This document shows, piece by piece, positions 21,423 through 30,390 of a stretch of 64,000 nucleotides of DNA. Under the pieces are notes generated by a model. It had not been told where the DNA came from and did no database searches. It saw only the letters and a program-made list of their open reading frames with translations. Within the stretch, counting starts at the first letter, position 1. The number at the start of each line of letters is the position of its first letter. The DNA lies in the NCBI GenBank assembly GCA_028290545.1, contig JAQGJP010000066.1, positions 1 through 64,000 on the forward strand. Direction: 5' to 3'. The stretch comes from Rhizobium sp. (GTDB lineage: Bacteria > Pseudomonadota > Alphaproteobacteria > Rhizobiales > Rhizobiaceae). Made by a program: the position numbers and the translations under genes.

Positions 21423-21743
21423 TCAGACGGCGACCTCTTTCGGCATCGTCCCGCATTTGGAATCCGCGCAGCATTCGTCGACGAGATAGCCAACAAGGGC
21501 TTCCATGTTGCCGTAGTTGGCCGTGCAGATAAGGGTGGTCGCCTGCCGTTCCTGGATGACGAGTCCGGTATCGACGAGCTTCTTGAGGTGGTGAGACAGC
21601 GTCGATGCCGCGATGTCGATTTTTTCCTGCAGTCGACCAACCGGCATGCCTTTGTCTCCGGCACGGACCAGCACCCGGAAAATCCGGAGGCGGGTCATAT
21701 TGCCGAGGGCTTCGAGCTGGGATGCTGCTATTTCGATAAGCAT
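21423..21743 (-). CDS. arsR: ArsR/SmtB family transcriptional regulator (second copy)
   Basis: wHTH: QLEALGNMTRLRIFRVLVRAG ... AASTLSHHLKKLVDTGLV; C-terminal Cys cluster DECCADSKC. Confidence 0.92.
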   Translation of the reverse strand: MLIEIAASQLEALGNMTRLRIFRVLVRAGDKGMPVGRLQEKIDIAASTLSHHLKKLVDTGLVIQERQATTLICTANYGNMEALVGYLVDECCADSKCGTMPKEVAV

Positions 21744-21784
21744 GGAAATAAGCTAAATCTTGTCCTTTAGCTCGTCAAGATCTA

Positions 21785-21802
21785 TTTCGATGAATGTCGA
21801 AA
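21785..21802. promoter_or_regulatory. Candidate ArsR operator upstream of the second arsR
   Basis: TTTCGA-TGAATG-TCGAAA palindrome between arsH and arsR. Confidence 0.55.
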
Positions 21803-21808
21803 CAAGGC

Positions 21809-22537
21809 TCAGACAGCTGATTTCAACGTCACCCGCTGCTCCAGTTTCTCAGCATCCTGCTTGCGTTCACTGTAGCGGTCGGTCAGGTAGGATGAGGCGT
21901 CCCTTGTCAGCAAGGTGAACTTCACCAGTTCCTCACACACATCGACGACCCGGTCGTAGTAGGATGACGGTTTCATACGGCCATCCGCATCGAATTCCTG
22001 GAACGCCTTGGCGACCGAGGATTGGTTCGGAATCGTGATCATCCGCATCCATCGGCCGAGAATCCGCATCGCGTTCACGGCGTTGAAGCTTTGCGATCCG
22101 CCCGACACCTGCATGACGGCAAGCGTCTTGCCTTGGGTCGGCCGGACCGCGCCAATCGAAAGCGGTATCCAGTCAATCTGCGCTTTCATGATTCCGGTCA
22201 TCGCGCCATGGCGTTCGGGGCTTACCCAGACCTGGCCTTCGGACCACTCTGACAGCTGGCGGAGCTCCTGGACCTTGGGATGGGTGACCGGTGCGCCATC
22301 CGGCAATGGCAGGTCCGTGGGATCGAACATTCGGACTTCTGCGCCGAGATGTTCGAGCAACCGCCGTGCCTCGTGCCCAAGAAGCCGGCTGTAGGAAACC
22401 TGCCTTAGGGAGCCGTAGAGGATCAGGATACGCGGCTTGTGAATCGAGAAAGCCGGGCGAAGCGCCCCGATATCCGGCATGCGCAGATGTTCGGGGCTTG
22501 CGGCTGGCAGATCAGACAACGCGCTTACCCTCCTCAT
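21809..22537 (-). CDS. arsH: Arsenical resistance protein ArsH (NADPH-dependent FMN oxidoreductase)
   Basis: [81 protein letters not shown]; start MRRVSAL assumed, overlapping the preceding arsC. Confidence 0.95.
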   Translation of the reverse strand: MRRVSALSDLPAASPEHLRMPDIGALRPAFSIHKPRILILYGSLRQVSYSRLLGHEARRLLEHLGAEVRMFDPTDLPLPDGAPVTHPKVQELRQLSEWSEGQVWVSPERHGAMTGIMKAQIDWIPLSIGAVRPTQGKTLAVMQVSGGSQSFNAVNAMRILGRWMRMITIPNQSSVAKAFQEFDADGRMKPSSYYDRVVDVCEELVKFTLLTRDASSYLTDRYSERKQDAEKLEQRVTLKSAV

Positions 22538-22937
22538 CGAGAATCCTCTCGCCATCTTCCTTGACGAACGGCCCCGTGAAGGCGTCAGCGGGAAGGATAT
22601 CGAACACGGCTTCGGACGGCCGTGACAGGCGCGTGCCCATCGGCGTGATGACGAACGGGCGGTTGATCAGGATCGGGTGTTCCAGCATCGCATCGAGAAG
22701 CTGGTCATTCGTGAGGGCAGGGTTGTCCAAGCCAAGTTCGGCATACGGCGTTCCCTTCTCGCGTATGGCAGCCCGCACGCTCAGACCGGCGTCGGCAATC
22801 ATTTTCCTGAGCTGGTCACGCGACGGCGGTGTCTTGAGGTATTCGATGACAGTGGGCTCGATACCGGCATGCCGGATCAGGGCCAGCGTGTTGCGTGAGG
22901 TTCCGCAGTCGGGATTGTGGTAGATGGTGACGTCCAT
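22512..22937 (-). CDS. arsC: Arsenate reductase, ArsC/Spx (glutaredoxin-coupled) family
   Basis: [41 protein letters not shown]. Confidence 0.95.
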   Translation of the reverse strand: MDVTIYHNPDCGTSRNTLALIRHAGIEPTVIEYLKTPPSRDQLRKMIADAGLSVRAAIREKGTPYAELGLDNPALTNDQLLDAMLEHPILINRPFVITPMGTRLSRPSEAVFDILPADAFTGPFVKEDGERILDEEGKRVV

Positions 22938-22939
22938 GG

Positions 22940-24001
22940 TCAGACTCTCTCACCTGAGGTGGAATTGCGGGAGACGGAAGGGGCGCTCTCGTACCAGCCC
23001 TTCGTGCGGTTCACGATCCAGACGACCGACAGCATCACCGGCACCTCGATCAACACACCGACCACCGTCGCAAGCGCTGCACCCGACTGGAATCCGAACA
23101 GGCTGATCGCTGCGGCGACTGCCAGCTCGAAGAAGTTCGATGCTCCGATCAATGCCGACGGCCCGGCCACGCAATGCTGTTCTCCCGCCAGTCGGTTCAG
23201 GATGTAGGCGAGACCGGAATTGAAATAGACCTGGATGAGTATCGGCACCGCGAGCAACGCGATGATCGTCGGCTGGGAGATGATCTGCTCTCCCTGAAAG
23301 CCGAACAACAGGACCAGTGTTGCCAGAAGCGCGACCAGCGACAGCGGCTGCAGTGTGCCGAGAACCTTGTCGAGAGCTTCCGTCGTGCCGTCTGGCGTCA
23401 GGCGGCGGCGAAGAAGCTGGGCGATGCAGACCGGGATGAGAATGTAGAGGGCCACGGAAATCGTCAGCGTGTCCCATGGCACCGTAATTGCCGAGAGGCC
23501 GAGGAGAAGGCCGACGATGGGGGCGAACGCGACGATCATGATCGCGTCGTTGAGCGCCACCTGGCTCAATGTGAAATGCGGTTCGCCCTTGGTCAGGTTC
23601 GACCAGACGAACACCATAGCCGTGCAGGGCGCTGCCGCGAGAATGATCAGGCCGGCGATATAGGAATCGATCTGCGTTTCCGGCAGCAGGGGGCGGAACA
23701 GCCAGCCGATGAACAGCCAGCCCAACAGAGCCATGGAGAATGGCTTCACGGCCCAATTGATGAACAGGGTGACGCCGATACCGCGCCAGTGGTTTCCCAC
23801 CTGCTTGAGCGCGCGGAAATCGATCTTGATCAGCATCGGAATGACCATCAGCCATATGAGGATGGCGACGGGAATGTTCACCTTGGCGATCTCTGCCGAG
23901 CCGATGGCATGAAAGACACCTGGCATGAGGTGGCCGAGCGCGATGCCGACGACAATGCAGAGGAAGACCCAGACGGTCAGATAACGTTCGAATGCCGACA
24001 T
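22940..24001 (-). CDS. acr3: Arsenite efflux permease ACR3 family
   Basis: FERYLTVWVFLCIVVGIALGHLMPG, LIILAAAPCTAMVFVWSNLTKG, SNFFELAVAAAISLFGFQSGAALATVVGVLIEVPVML. Confidence 0.96.
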   Translation of the reverse strand: MSAFERYLTVWVFLCIVVGIALGHLMPGVFHAIGSAEIAKVNIPVAILIWLMVIPMLIKIDFRALKQVGNHWRGIGVTLFINWAVKPFSMALLGWLFIGWLFRPLLPETQIDSYIAGLIILAAAPCTAMVFVWSNLTKGEPHFTLSQVALNDAIMIVAFAPIVGLLLGLSAITVPWDTLTISVALYILIPVCIAQLLRRRLTPDGTTEALDKVLGTLQPLSLVALLATLVLLFGFQGEQIISQPTIIALLAVPILIQVYFNSGLAYILNRLAGEQHCVAGPSALIGASNFFELAVAAAISLFGFQSGAALATVVGVLIEVPVMLSVVWIVNRTKGWYESAPSVSRNSTSGERV

Positions 24002-24003
24002 GG

Positions 24004-24531
24004 TCAGGCGACTTTTCCATTGGAATTCGTCGCCCCGTCCATCCGGCCGATTTGCTTGAGCCGCTGTTCAAGCGCCATCTTGTCGATGGATGCGAGGGGC
24101 AGATTCAGGAAGGAACCAATCCGGTTTTTCAGGAACCGGGCGGCTTGTGCGAAGGCTTGCTGTCTTTCGGCTTCCGTGCCCTCGACGGCGGCGGGATCCT
24201 CGACGCCCCAGTGAGCCGTCATCGGATGACCGAGCCACACCGGGCACGCCTCTCCGGCCGCGCTGTCGCAGACCGTGAAAATGAAATCCATTCCAGGTGC
24301 ATCGGGCTCGGCGAACTCGTCCCAGTTCTTAGAGCGAAAGCCTGTCGACGGGTAGCCGAGGACTTCCAGTTCCCTGAGAGCGAGCGGGTGGACCTCGCCC
24401 TTGGGGTGGCTGCCCGCCGAAAACGCCCGGAAGCGGCCTCTGCCTTCGTGATTGAGAATGGATTCGCCGAGGATTGAGCGTGCGGAATTGCCCGTGCACA
24501 GGAAGAGCACGTTGTAGATTTTATCGGTCAT
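24004..24531 (-). CDS. arsC: Arsenate reductase, low-molecular-weight protein tyrosine phosphatase family
   Basis: YNVLFLCTGNSARSILGESIL (CX5R loop), AFSAGSHPKGEVHPLAL, FIFTVCDSAAGEACPVW. Confidence 0.93.
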   Translation of the reverse strand: MTDKIYNVLFLCTGNSARSILGESILNHEGRGRFRAFSAGSHPKGEVHPLALRELEVLGYPSTGFRSKNWDEFAEPDAPGMDFIFTVCDSAAGEACPVWLGHPMTAHWGVEDPAAVEGTEAERQQAFAQAARFLKNRIGSFLNLPLASIDKMALEQRLKQIGRMDGATNSNGKVA

Positions 24532-24551
24532 TGCGGGTCTCGTCGTTTAGC

Positions 24552-24914
24552 TTAGGTCGATGAAGCTGCGATCTCCCTTGGAGGACAGCAGGGTGTCAGA
24601 TCAGCGATCAGCGGAGCGCACAGCGCGGCGTTGCCGCCGCAACAATCCTTGATCAGGTAGAGTGTAACGTCCCGGAACTTGTCGAGATCGGCGCGATAGA
24701 TGATGGAGCGACTCTGGCGCTCCCCCCTGACAAGGCCCGCCTGCGCGAGCGTCGACAGGTGAGCCGACATGGTGTTTTGCGGCACGCCGATGAGCCGGGC
24801 GAGTTCTCCGGCAGGAACGCCCTCGGGTTCGCGCTCCACCAGCAGGCGGAAGGTTTGCAGGCGCGTTGACTGTGCCAAGGCGGCCAACGCCGCGATCGTC
24901 TGATTTTCATCCAT
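24552..24914 (-). CDS. arsR: ArsR/SmtB family transcriptional regulator (first copy)
   Basis: ALAALAQSTRLQTFRLLVEREPEGVPAGELARLIGVPQNTMSAHLSTLAQAGLV; C-terminal DCCGGNAALC and CC. Confidence 0.93.
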   Translation of the reverse strand: MDENQTIAALAALAQSTRLQTFRLLVEREPEGVPAGELARLIGVPQNTMSAHLSTLAQAGLVRGERQSRSIIYRADLDKFRDVTLYLIKDCCGGNAALCAPLIADLTPCCPPREIAASST

Positions 24915-24934
24915 ATATCCAGAATATTGGATAT
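24915..24934. promoter_or_regulatory. Candidate ArsR operator abutting the arsR start codon
   Basis: ATATCCA-GAATAT-TGGATAT palindrome immediately upstream of the ATG. Confidence 0.6.
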
Positions 24935-25139
24935 TATGTGAAAGTCAACGTGTCTTTTCAGGCTTCTTACCCTGGTCTGCCCGACGCGGCGAAATTGGCG
25001 CTTCAAGAAGGCAGGACTGTTGCCCTCTGCTGTAACCAAATGGGGTGGACGCTACGAGCCAGCAGCAGCATGAGATCAGCTTTGGCGGAAGGGTTGCACT
25101 GACCGCCGTCGCGAATGTGAGTGGGTTGAACGCAGGATA

Positions 25140-25250
25140 TGAACAAACGGTCAACGAGACGGGTCAGATCAATGGGCTTTGCGGTTTCGATCAGCGACAG
25201 GATCGTTCAACGGCATTGTTGTCGATCTCGATGGTGCCGTCATCAATTAA
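25140..25250 (-). mobile_element. IS66 family transposase remnant with internal deletion
   Basis: Minus strand DDGTIEIDNNAVERS joined in a shifted frame to (S)LIETAK, resembling two blocks near the IS66 TnpC C-terminus with the intervening part missing. Confidence 0.6.
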
Positions 25251-25350
25251 ATCGGACGCCAATCGCAGTTGCGTGTAGGATTCGAAATCGGAGGCTTGGA
25301 ACGCCTGCTGAGCCTAATCGTGCTCCAGATTGGATAATCACTCTTCTGTC

Positions 25351-26418
25351 ATGATCAATTTTCGAAATACGGAAGACGCGCAAACCTTGGCGCAGGCGAT
25401 CGTCAACACGATTCCGGAACCGTTTGTCGTGCTCGACGATGGTTTTCGGGTGCTTGCGGCGAGCGTATCGTTTTACCAGACCTTTCAGGTCGATCCGGAG
25501 CAGACGACCGGCCGGCTGCTCTACTCCCTGGGAGACGGTCAATGGGATATCCCTGGGCTGCGGCTGCTGTTGGAGACCATTATTCCGGAGCGTGCCGCGA
25601 TGGACGGTTTCGAAGTCGAGCACGATTTCCCAAACATCGGACACAGGACCATGGTCCTGAATGCACGACAGGTGGTTTACGAAGATCGATCCAAATCAAC
25701 CATCCTGCTTGCAATTCGGGACGTCACCGCCAGTCGGATGATCGAACGTGAGAAAGACCGGTTGCAAAGGCAAACGCAGGTACTGCTGCGCCAGAAGGAT
25801 GTATTGCTGCAGGAAATGGAGCACCGCGTCGCCAACTCCCTCCAAATGATTGCCAGTATTCTGCTGATCAAGGCGCGAGCGGTGTCTTCGGATGAGACTC
25901 GCAGGCATTTGCAGGATGCCCATCAGCGTGTGATGTCCGTCGCCGAGGTGCAGCGACATCTGCATGCCTCGACAGGACTCGACCAGATTGACGTCGGTTC
26001 CTATCTCACGAAGCTTTGCAACAGCCTGGCTGCCTCGATGATCGGCGAAAGTCAGCCAATAATGGTGAAAGTCACGGCGGATGACGGTTTGATCGGCTCC
26101 GACAAAGCCGTCAGTCTCGGGTTGATCGTAACCGAACTGGTCATCAATGCCATAAAATATGCATTTCCCGTTGCCACACCCGAGGCGCATATCCTGATCA
26201 CTTATCGGATCAATGATGCCGACTGGAAGCTTACGGTATCGGACAACGGCGTTGGCAGTAATGCCAACGAAGGCGACGGAATGAGTGCAGGTCTGGGCAC
26301 GGCCATCGTTCAGGCCCTGGTCAAGCAACTCGACGCTGCAAGGGAGATCGTCAGCGACGAGAGCGGGATGAAAATCTCGGTTACTCGGCGCGCGACCCAG
26401 TCACCGCGCCTGCATTAG
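25351..26418 (+). CDS. PAS-domain sensor histidine kinase, HisKA_2/HWE-type
   Basis: N-terminal PAS-like region; LLQEMEHRVANSLQMIASILLIKARAVSSDETRRHLQDAHQRVMSVAEVQRHL; HATPase ELVINAIKYAFP, DNGVGS; ORF track starts at 25330. Confidence 0.88.
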   Translation: MINFRNTEDAQTLAQAIVNTIPEPFVVLDDGFRVLAASVSFYQTFQVDPEQTTGRLLYSLGDGQWDIPGLRLLLETIIPERAAMDGFEVEHDFPNIGHRTMVLNARQVVYEDRSKSTILLAIRDVTASRMIEREKDRLQRQTQVLLRQKDVLLQEMEHRVANSLQMIASILLIKARAVSSDETRRHLQDAHQRVMSVAEVQRHLHASTGLDQIDVGSYLTKLCNSLAASMIGESQPIMVKVTADDGLIGSDKAVSLGLIVTELVINAIKYAFPVATPEAHILITYRINDADWKLTVSDNGVGSNANEGDGMSAGLGTAIVQALVKQLDAAREIVSDESGMKISVTRRATQSPRLH

Positions 26419-26443
26419 ACCGCAGAGTTCCGACAGTTTGTAA

Positions 26444-26887
26444 TCAGCTCGCAACAGCCTCCCTTCCGCTGACCGAATCCATCGTTATCGAGAAAAATGC
26501 CGGCTTGCGCTCGCCTTCATGTTCCTGGCCCTGAACAAGTTGGCTTCCCACTTCCCACCAATCATTGTGTTCCTTGAGAATTTCCCAAGCCTGCTGCTGG
26601 TCCTCGCGAGCTGTGAATTCGTGGAAGATGCCCTCGACAAGCACGCATCTCCACTTGTCCGACCTCTCTATCCTCTCGACCTCGAAGCAAACATTCGGAT
26701 TGGACCGCATGAAATCGAGCTTCTGTCCGGGCATCGAGAAACTGAATATCAACGCCCCGGAACATACGTAATGGACGGGAACCACGTAAGGCCGGTCTTG
26801 TTTGCAGCAGGCGAGCCTGCCCATTCGCTGACCGTGAATGAGCGACAGGCAATCGTCCGCGTTCATTATCTGGATATTCATCGCCAC
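26444..26887 (-). CDS. Pyridoxamine 5'-phosphate oxidase family / flavin-nucleotide-binding protein
   Basis: QRMGRLACCKQDRPYVVPVHYVCSGALIFSFSMPGQKLDFMRSNPNVCFEVERI. Confidence 0.88.
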   Translation of the reverse strand: MAMNIQIMNADDCLSLIHGQRMGRLACCKQDRPYVVPVHYVCSGALIFSFSMPGQKLDFMRSNPNVCFEVERIERSDKWRCVLVEGIFHEFTAREDQQQAWEILKEHNDWWEVGSQLVQGQEHEGERKPAFFSITMDSVSGREAVAS

Positions 26888-27106
26888 GCCTCAAGAATGT
26901 TCATATTGGTTTCAGTGCAATCAATTTTCAAAGAAATTTGCTCCAACACAACTCAACAGATGGCGGCGGCAGATGTTCCGCTTGACGCAGAAAGACTTTG
27001 GAGCAAAGAGGTTTTCGGCCGCGGGCGTTCTGCTGCCGAGAGATGAAGATCGCCAAACCCGCTTTGACTTCACTTCGGAAAAACAGTATCACGCGCGTCG
27101 TCAAAC

Positions 27107-27131
27107 GCCGGGGATTCCCGGCTTGTTTTTT
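27107..27131 (+). terminator. Intrinsic-terminator-like hairpin in the thrS leader
   Basis: GCCGGG-gatt-CCCGGC followed by TTGTTTTTT, 44 nt upstream of the thrS ATG. Confidence 0.7.
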
Positions 27132-27174
27132 ACCACCCGCATTGGTTGGCGGGATTGGATAGGAGAGCATAAGC

Positions 27175-29157
27175 ATGTCTGCCCAGAATATTTCCCTTAC
27201 ATTTCCCGATGGTTCGGTCCGCGAATTTGCCGCCGGGACGACCGGCCGTGATGTCGCCGAAGCAATTTCCAAGTCGCTCGCTAAGAAGGCCGTGGCGATC
27301 ACGCTCGACGGCGCGCTTCGCGACCTGTCCGACCCGGTTTCCGACGGCAGGATCGCCATCGTCACGAGAGCCGATCCGGCAGCCCTCGAACTGATCCGCC
27401 ACGACACCGCCCACGTCATGGCCGAGGCCGTGCAGGAACTGTGGCCGGGCACGCAGGTGACCATCGGCCCGGTGATCGAGAACGGTTTCTATTACGATTT
27501 TGCCAAGAACGAGCCGTTTACGCCGGAGGATCTGCCTGTCATCGAAAAGAAGATGAAGGAGATCATCGGTCGCAACAAGCAGTTCACCAAGGAGGTGTGG
27601 CCACGCGAGAAGGCGCGCCAGGTATTCGCCGACAAGGGCGAGGCCTACAAGGTCGAGCTCGTCGATGCGATCCCCGAGGGACAGGACCTGAAGATCTATT
27701 ACCAGGGCGACTGGTTCGACCTCTGCCGCGGGCCGCATATGGCCTCGACCGGCCAGATTGGCACGGCCTTCAAGCTGATGAAGGTGGCCGGCGCCTATTG
27801 GCGCGGCGATTCCAACAATCCGATGCTGACGCGCATCTACGGCACGGCCTGGGCGGAGCAATCCGAACTCGACGCCTATCTGCACATGCTGGCTGAAGCC
27901 GAAAAGCGCGACCACCGCAAGCTCGGCCGCGAGATGGACCTGTTCCACTTCCAGGAAGAAGGTCCGGGCGTGGTCTTCTGGCATGGCAAGGGCTGGCGGA
28001 TGTTCCAGACGCTGACGGCCTATATGCGCCGCCGGCTGGCGCGCGACTACCAGGAAGTCAACGCGCCGCAGGTGCTCGACAAGTCGCTGTGGGAGACATC
28101 GGGCCACTGGGGCTGGTATCGCGACAACATGTTCAAGGTCACGGTTGCCGGCGACGACACCGACGATGAGCGCGTCTTCGCACTCAAGCCGATGAACTGC
28201 CCCGGCCATATCCAGATCTTCAAGCATGGCTTGAAGTCTTACCGCGAACTGCCGATACGCTATGCGGAATTCGGCGCGGTGCATCGCTACGAGCCTTCGG
28301 GCGCGCTGCATGGACTGATGCGCGTCCGGGGCTTTACGCAGGACGATGCGCATATCTTCTGCACCGACGAGCAGATGGCGGCCGAATGCCTGAAGATCAA
28401 CGACCTGATCCTGTCGGTCTATGAAGATTTCGGTTTCGAGGAGATCATCCTCAAGCTCTCGACGCGGCCCGACAAGCGCGTCGGCGACGATGCGCTCTGG
28501 GATCGCGCCGAAAGCGTCATGCTTGATGTGATGAAGACCATCGAGGAGAAGTCGGGCAACCGCATCAAGACCGACATCCTGCCGGGTGAGGGCGCGTTCT
28601 ACGGGCCGAAGTTCGAATATACGCTGAAGGACGCCATTGGCCGCGAATGGCAATGCGGCACGACGCAGGTCGATTTCAACCTGCCGGAACGGTTCGGCGC
28701 CTTCTACATCGACCACAACTCCGACAAGACGCAGCCGGTGATGATCCATCGTGCCATCTGCGGCTCGATGGAGCGTTTCCTCGGCATCCTGATCGAGAAT
28801 TTTGCCGGCCATATGCCGCTGTGGTTCTCGCCGCAGCAGGTGGTGGTGGCGACGATCACCTCGGATGCCGACGATTACGGCATGATGGTCGCTGAACGCC
28901 TGCGCAACGCCGGCCTGTCCGTCGAGACCGACTTCCGCAACGAGAAGATCAACTACAAGGTCCGCGAGCATTCGGTGACCAAGGTTCCGGTGATCATCGT
29001 CTGCGGCAAGCGGGAGGCGGAGGAAAACACCGTCAATATCCGCCGTCTCGGTTCGCAGAACCAGACGCCGATGGCGCTGGAAGAGGCGATCGCAGCGCTG
29101 GTTGCCGAAGCCACGCCACCGGATATCCGTCGCAAGGACGCATCGCGAAACATATGA
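27175..29157 (+). CDS. thrS: Threonyl-tRNA synthetase
   Basis: TGS domain [34 protein letters not shown]; class II motifs [12 protein letters not shown]. Confidence 0.97.
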   Translation: MSAQNISLTFPDGSVREFAAGTTGRDVAEAISKSLAKKAVAITLDGALRDLSDPVSDGRIAIVTRADPAALELIRHDTAHVMAEAVQELWPGTQVTIGPVIENGFYYDFAKNEPFTPEDLPVIEKKMKEIIGRNKQFTKEVWPREKARQVFADKGEAYKVELVDAIPEGQDLKIYYQGDWFDLCRGPHMASTGQIGTAFKLMKVAGAYWRGDSNNPMLTRIYGTAWAEQSELDAYLHMLAEAEKRDHRKLGREMDLFHFQEEGPGVVFWHGKGWRMFQTLTAYMRRRLARDYQEVNAPQVLDKSLWETSGHWGWYRDNMFKVTVAGDDTDDERVFALKPMNCPGHIQIFKHGLKSYRELPIRYAEFGAVHRYEPSGALHGLMRVRGFTQDDAHIFCTDEQMAAECLKINDLILSVYEDFGFEEIILKLSTRPDKRVGDDALWDRAESVMLDVMKTIEEKSGNRIKTDILPGEGAFYGPKFEYTLKDAIGREWQCGTTQVDFNLPERFGAFYIDHNSDKTQPVMIHRAICGSMERFLGILIENFAGHMPLWFSPQQVVVATITSDADDYGMMVAERLRNAGLSVETDFRNEKINYKVREHSVTKVPVIIVCGKREAEENTVNIRRLGSQNQTPMALEEAIAALVAEATPPDIRRKDASRNI

Positions 29158-29263
29158 CGTATAACTAAAGGTGGGGACAGCCGCCCAACTGGCGCGGCTG
29201 TCTTCGAAATGTTACAAAGACTGTCTATGGGCTATCGATACCCCTCTTTCAGGTGACTCGGCC

Positions 29264-30097
29264 GTGAGATTCAAGGAACTTTCCTACGCCAATGACGACG
29301 ATCCGCTGCTGAAGCGCATGGTTATTCATACGGTCGAAAACCTGTCGGGCAGGAACAAATACGTCAAGGTCTACAAGCAGTGGCGGACGGAAGTGGTCGG
29401 CAAGTCCGATCATATATTTTCCCGCATGCTGGAATTGATCGACATCGATCTTTCGGTGAAGGGCAACTGGCCGCCCAAGGATCTCCCAAATACGCCGATC
29501 GTCATGGTCGCCAACCATCCCTATGGCATCGCCGACGGCATCGCGGTGCTGGCGCTCGCCGAACAGCTGGGACGGCCGTTCAAGGTGCTGATCAACGACC
29601 AGTTGCTCAAGGTGCCGGAAATGCGGCCCTATGCGCTGCCGATCTCGTTTGAGGAAACCAAGGAAGCGCTGGCGATCAATCTCGCCACCCGCAACGAGGC
29701 GCTCAGGCTGCTGAAACAGGGCGTCACGATCGTGATCTTCCCGGCCGGCGGTGTCGCGACCGCGCGCAAGGGCTTCGGTCAGGCCGAAGACTTGCCATGG
29801 AAGATGTTTCCTGCAAAACTGATCCAGTCGGCCAAGGCAAGCGTCCTGCCGATCTATTTCGAAGGCCAGAACGGCTGGCTGTTCCACCTCGCAAGCCGGT
29901 TTTCGCTGACTTTGCGGCTGTCGCTGCTGATCCGTGAATTCTGCCGCTTGTCGGGCAAGACGATCTTCTCGAATATAGGCACGATCGTGCCGTGGGACGA
30001 CCTCGCAGCGATCACCGACCGCAAGGCGATCCTGCAATATCTCTACGACGCGGTGTTCGCCATGGACCCGCACGAGGCAAAGCCGGCGACCGCGTAA
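29264..30097 (+). CDS. Lysophospholipid acyltransferase family protein (PlsC-like)
   Basis: VMVANHPYGIADGIA (NHX4D-like), IFPAGGVATARKGFG; GTG start at 29264 assumed. Confidence 0.82.
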   Translation: MRFKELSYANDDDPLLKRMVIHTVENLSGRNKYVKVYKQWRTEVVGKSDHIFSRMLELIDIDLSVKGNWPPKDLPNTPIVMVANHPYGIADGIAVLALAEQLGRPFKVLINDQLLKVPEMRPYALPISFEETKEALAINLATRNEALRLLKQGVTIVIFPAGGVATARKGFGQAEDLPWKMFPAKLIQSAKASVLPIYFEGQNGWLFHLASRFSLTLRLSLLIREFCRLSGKTIFSNIGTIVPWDDLAAITDRKAILQYLYDAVFAMDPHEAKPATA

Positions 30098-30120
30098 CGG
30101 TTGTGTTGTGGGCGACCGCG

Positions 30121-30361
30121 TGGATCCTCGGGTCAAGCCCGAGGATGACTCGTTGAGGCGGCGGGATGAACCGTGGAGGCGGCGGGATGGCGCGTTGAGG
30201 CGGCGGGATGAACCGCTGAGCGATTGCTGTTCCAGCGCGGTTTCGTCGATGTATCACCCAACGCCGACTCCGGATTCGATCAGCTGTGACGCATCTGTCC
30301 GTGGGATCCGTGTGGCGCCAATCCACCCACGAGTCATCCTCGGGCTTGACCCGAGGATCCA
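30121..30361. repeat. Perfect 33-nt inverted repeat pair (REPIN-like doublet)
   Basis: tggatcctcgggtcaagcccgaggatgactcgt (30121-30153) and its exact reverse complement (30329-30361). Confidence 0.9.
30151..30220. repeat. Tandem repeat, three 21-nt units plus a partial
   Basis: cgttgaggcggcgggatgaac / cgtggaggcggcgggatggcg / cgttgaggcggcgggatgaac / cgctgag. Confidence 0.88.
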
Positions 30362-30390
30362 CGGCTGGGGCGGCAGGCAAAAGGTCAGCC

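Noticed and set aside
27040-27174. T-box riboswitch for thrS
   Set aside because: I could not find a T-box consensus block or specifier-loop architecture, and T-boxes are not expected in alphaproteobacteria; kept only as an undefined leader structure.
27130-28971. 613-aa minus-strand ORF opposite thrS
   Set aside because: Shadow ORF fully covered by thrS, with no family motifs.
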